Shown: one piece after another, positions 4,646 through 5,290 of the stretch
Layout: the number at the start of each line of letters is the position of its first letter
Numbering within the stretch: the stretch's first letter is position 1
Assembly (NCBI GenBank): GCA_007134625.1
Contig: SLKL01000268.1
Coordinates: 1 to 5,290, forward strand
Length of the DNA stretch: 5,290 nucleotides
Direction of reading: 5' to 3'
Source of the DNA: Saprospiraceae bacterium
GTDB lineage: Bacteria; Bacteroidota; Bacteroidia; Chitinophagales; Saprospiraceae
Position numbers and translations under genes: made by a program
The notes under the pieces: generated by a model
What the model was told of the DNA's origin: nothing
Database searches by the model: none
Seen by the model: the letters and a program-made list of their open reading frames with translations, nothing else

Positions 4646-5290
4646 ATGAACATCAATATTCACAATTATGAAGAATTTGCATTGGATTATCTGGAAGGTA
4701 ATCTCAGCGAGCCCGAATTAACAGCCTTCTCTAACTTTCTTAAACAACACCCTGAAGTCCGTCAGGAATTAGAGGGTTTTGAGCCGATTTGTGTTTCGGA
4801 GGAAGACCTTGAGCCGACTCCTTTTTTCAGCAAAAAAGAAGAGCTCTATAAGGAAGTAGCCGTAGTCAGTTTATTGAAGAGACCGGTTCCCTTAAAAGTT
4901 TGGCAAATTGCGGCAGCTTTTATTTTGTTGCTTTCCTCAGTTTGGGTCATCAACTCTTACTATCTCGATGGCACCCCTTCTAATAATCCTATTGCTATTG
5001 CAGAACTGGAAAGAATTACCCCTAAAGTAGAAGTGATTAAAGAAGTGGAGGAAGTAGTCAAAGAAGAGGTTCAGCCTGAAAGTACTGAATTGGTTGCGAC
5101 TGCAAACGCAGAAGAAATAATTCCTGAACCGATAGCAACAGTCGAGCCTTCTTCAGAAACTCAAATTGTAGATTCCGGACAGACAAGAACCTTCAGAGAA
5201 AGTGAAGTCGAACTGGCTTTTGATGCAGAAGTTGAATTTGTTAAAAGTTTAAGCGAGGACGAGGAATTTGAAAACCTGTATTTCGAAGAG
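4646..5290 (+). CDS. Putative membrane anti-sigma factor, 3' truncated by window
   Basis: An open frame of 215 codons runs off the right edge without a stop. The N-terminal cytoplasmic part (1-84) has the pattern YEEFALDYLEGNLSEPEL (8-25) plus FLKQHPEVRQELEGFEP (31-47), typical of the short helical anti-sigma domain found after ECF sigma genes in Bacteroidota. There is no zinc-binding HxxxCxxC motif. A single membrane helix lies at about 86-106 (WQIAAAFILLLSSVWVI), after basic residues, giving an inside-out topology. The exported part is strongly acidic and low-complexity, with Val/Glu/Lys-rich (EVIKEVEEVVKEEV, 128-141) and Pro/Glu/Thr/Ser-rich stretches, probably an extended linker to a missing domain. 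It starts 5 nt after the sigma stop, so co-transcription is near certain. The anti-sigma role is inferred from position and the N-terminal pattern; it might instead be another sensor of the same operon. Confidence 0.88.
   Translation, partial: MNINIHNYEEFALDYLEGNLSEPELTAFSNFLKQHPEVRQELEGFEPICVSEEDLEPTPFFSKKEELYKEVAVVSLLKRPVPLKVWQIAAAFILLLSSVWVINSYYLDGTPSNNPIAIAELERITPKVEVIKEVEEVVKEEVQPESTELVATANAEEIIPEPIATVEPSSETQIVDSGQTRTFRESEVELAFDAEVEFVKSLSEDEEFENLYFEE

Noticed and set aside
5266..5290. ENLYFEE at the edge, resembling a TEV protease site (ENLYFQ)
   Set aside because: The required Gln is Glu, and the context is a natural acidic linker; it is a coincidence and not a vector tag.

Overview
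The window looks like a gene-poor, AT-rich stretch of a Bacteroidota chromosome, probably an environmental or marine lineage. The grounds are low GC, starts without a clear Shine-Dalgarno but with A-rich leaders, a SxxC-type lipoprotein, an ECF sigma factor followed at 5 nt by a membrane protein of the anti-sigma type, and long spacers filled with hairpins and decayed elements. Family and genus cannot be fixed from this sequence.

Layout, left to right. Positions 1-546 hold a diverged ~120-bp repeat (A1) followed by the decayed 3' half of an IS630-family transposase, with an internal deletion, a stop codon, two frameshifts and a lost catalytic Glu. Positions 547-864 are a spacer with a candidate bidirectional terminator. 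On the minus strand, 1903-865 is a two-gene operon: a 263-residue lipoprotein of unknown family with a very hydrophobic, glycine-rich C-terminus, then a 77-residue two-helix membrane protein. Positions 1904-3010 have no convincing gene. They carry a short fragment flanked by GAGGTGT/ACACCTC ends, a second copy of repeat A (A2), and two copies of a ~36-bp repeat (B1, B2) bracketing A2; B2 is also a strong rho-independent terminator. A stand-alone HicB-like protein lies on the minus strand at 3226-3011. The 25 codons overlapping its start look like the tail of a lost HicA-type partner. Positions 3227-4151 are again non-coding, but contain the most striking structure of the window: two convergent copies of an ~85-bp three-hairpin module in which the middle stem has changed sequence while keeping its length and loop.

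From 4152 the sequence is ordinary and well conserved: an ECF sigma factor and a co-transcribed, probably membrane-anchored regulator whose 3' end lies outside the window. The pair probably forms a signal-responsive sigma/anti-sigma switch. The rest is a graveyard of accessory DNA (dead IS, orphan antitoxin, small dispersed repeats) around one lipoprotein/membrane-protein pair of unknown role. No clearly new multi-gene system is visible. The best leads are the paired hairpin modules and the lipoprotein operon.
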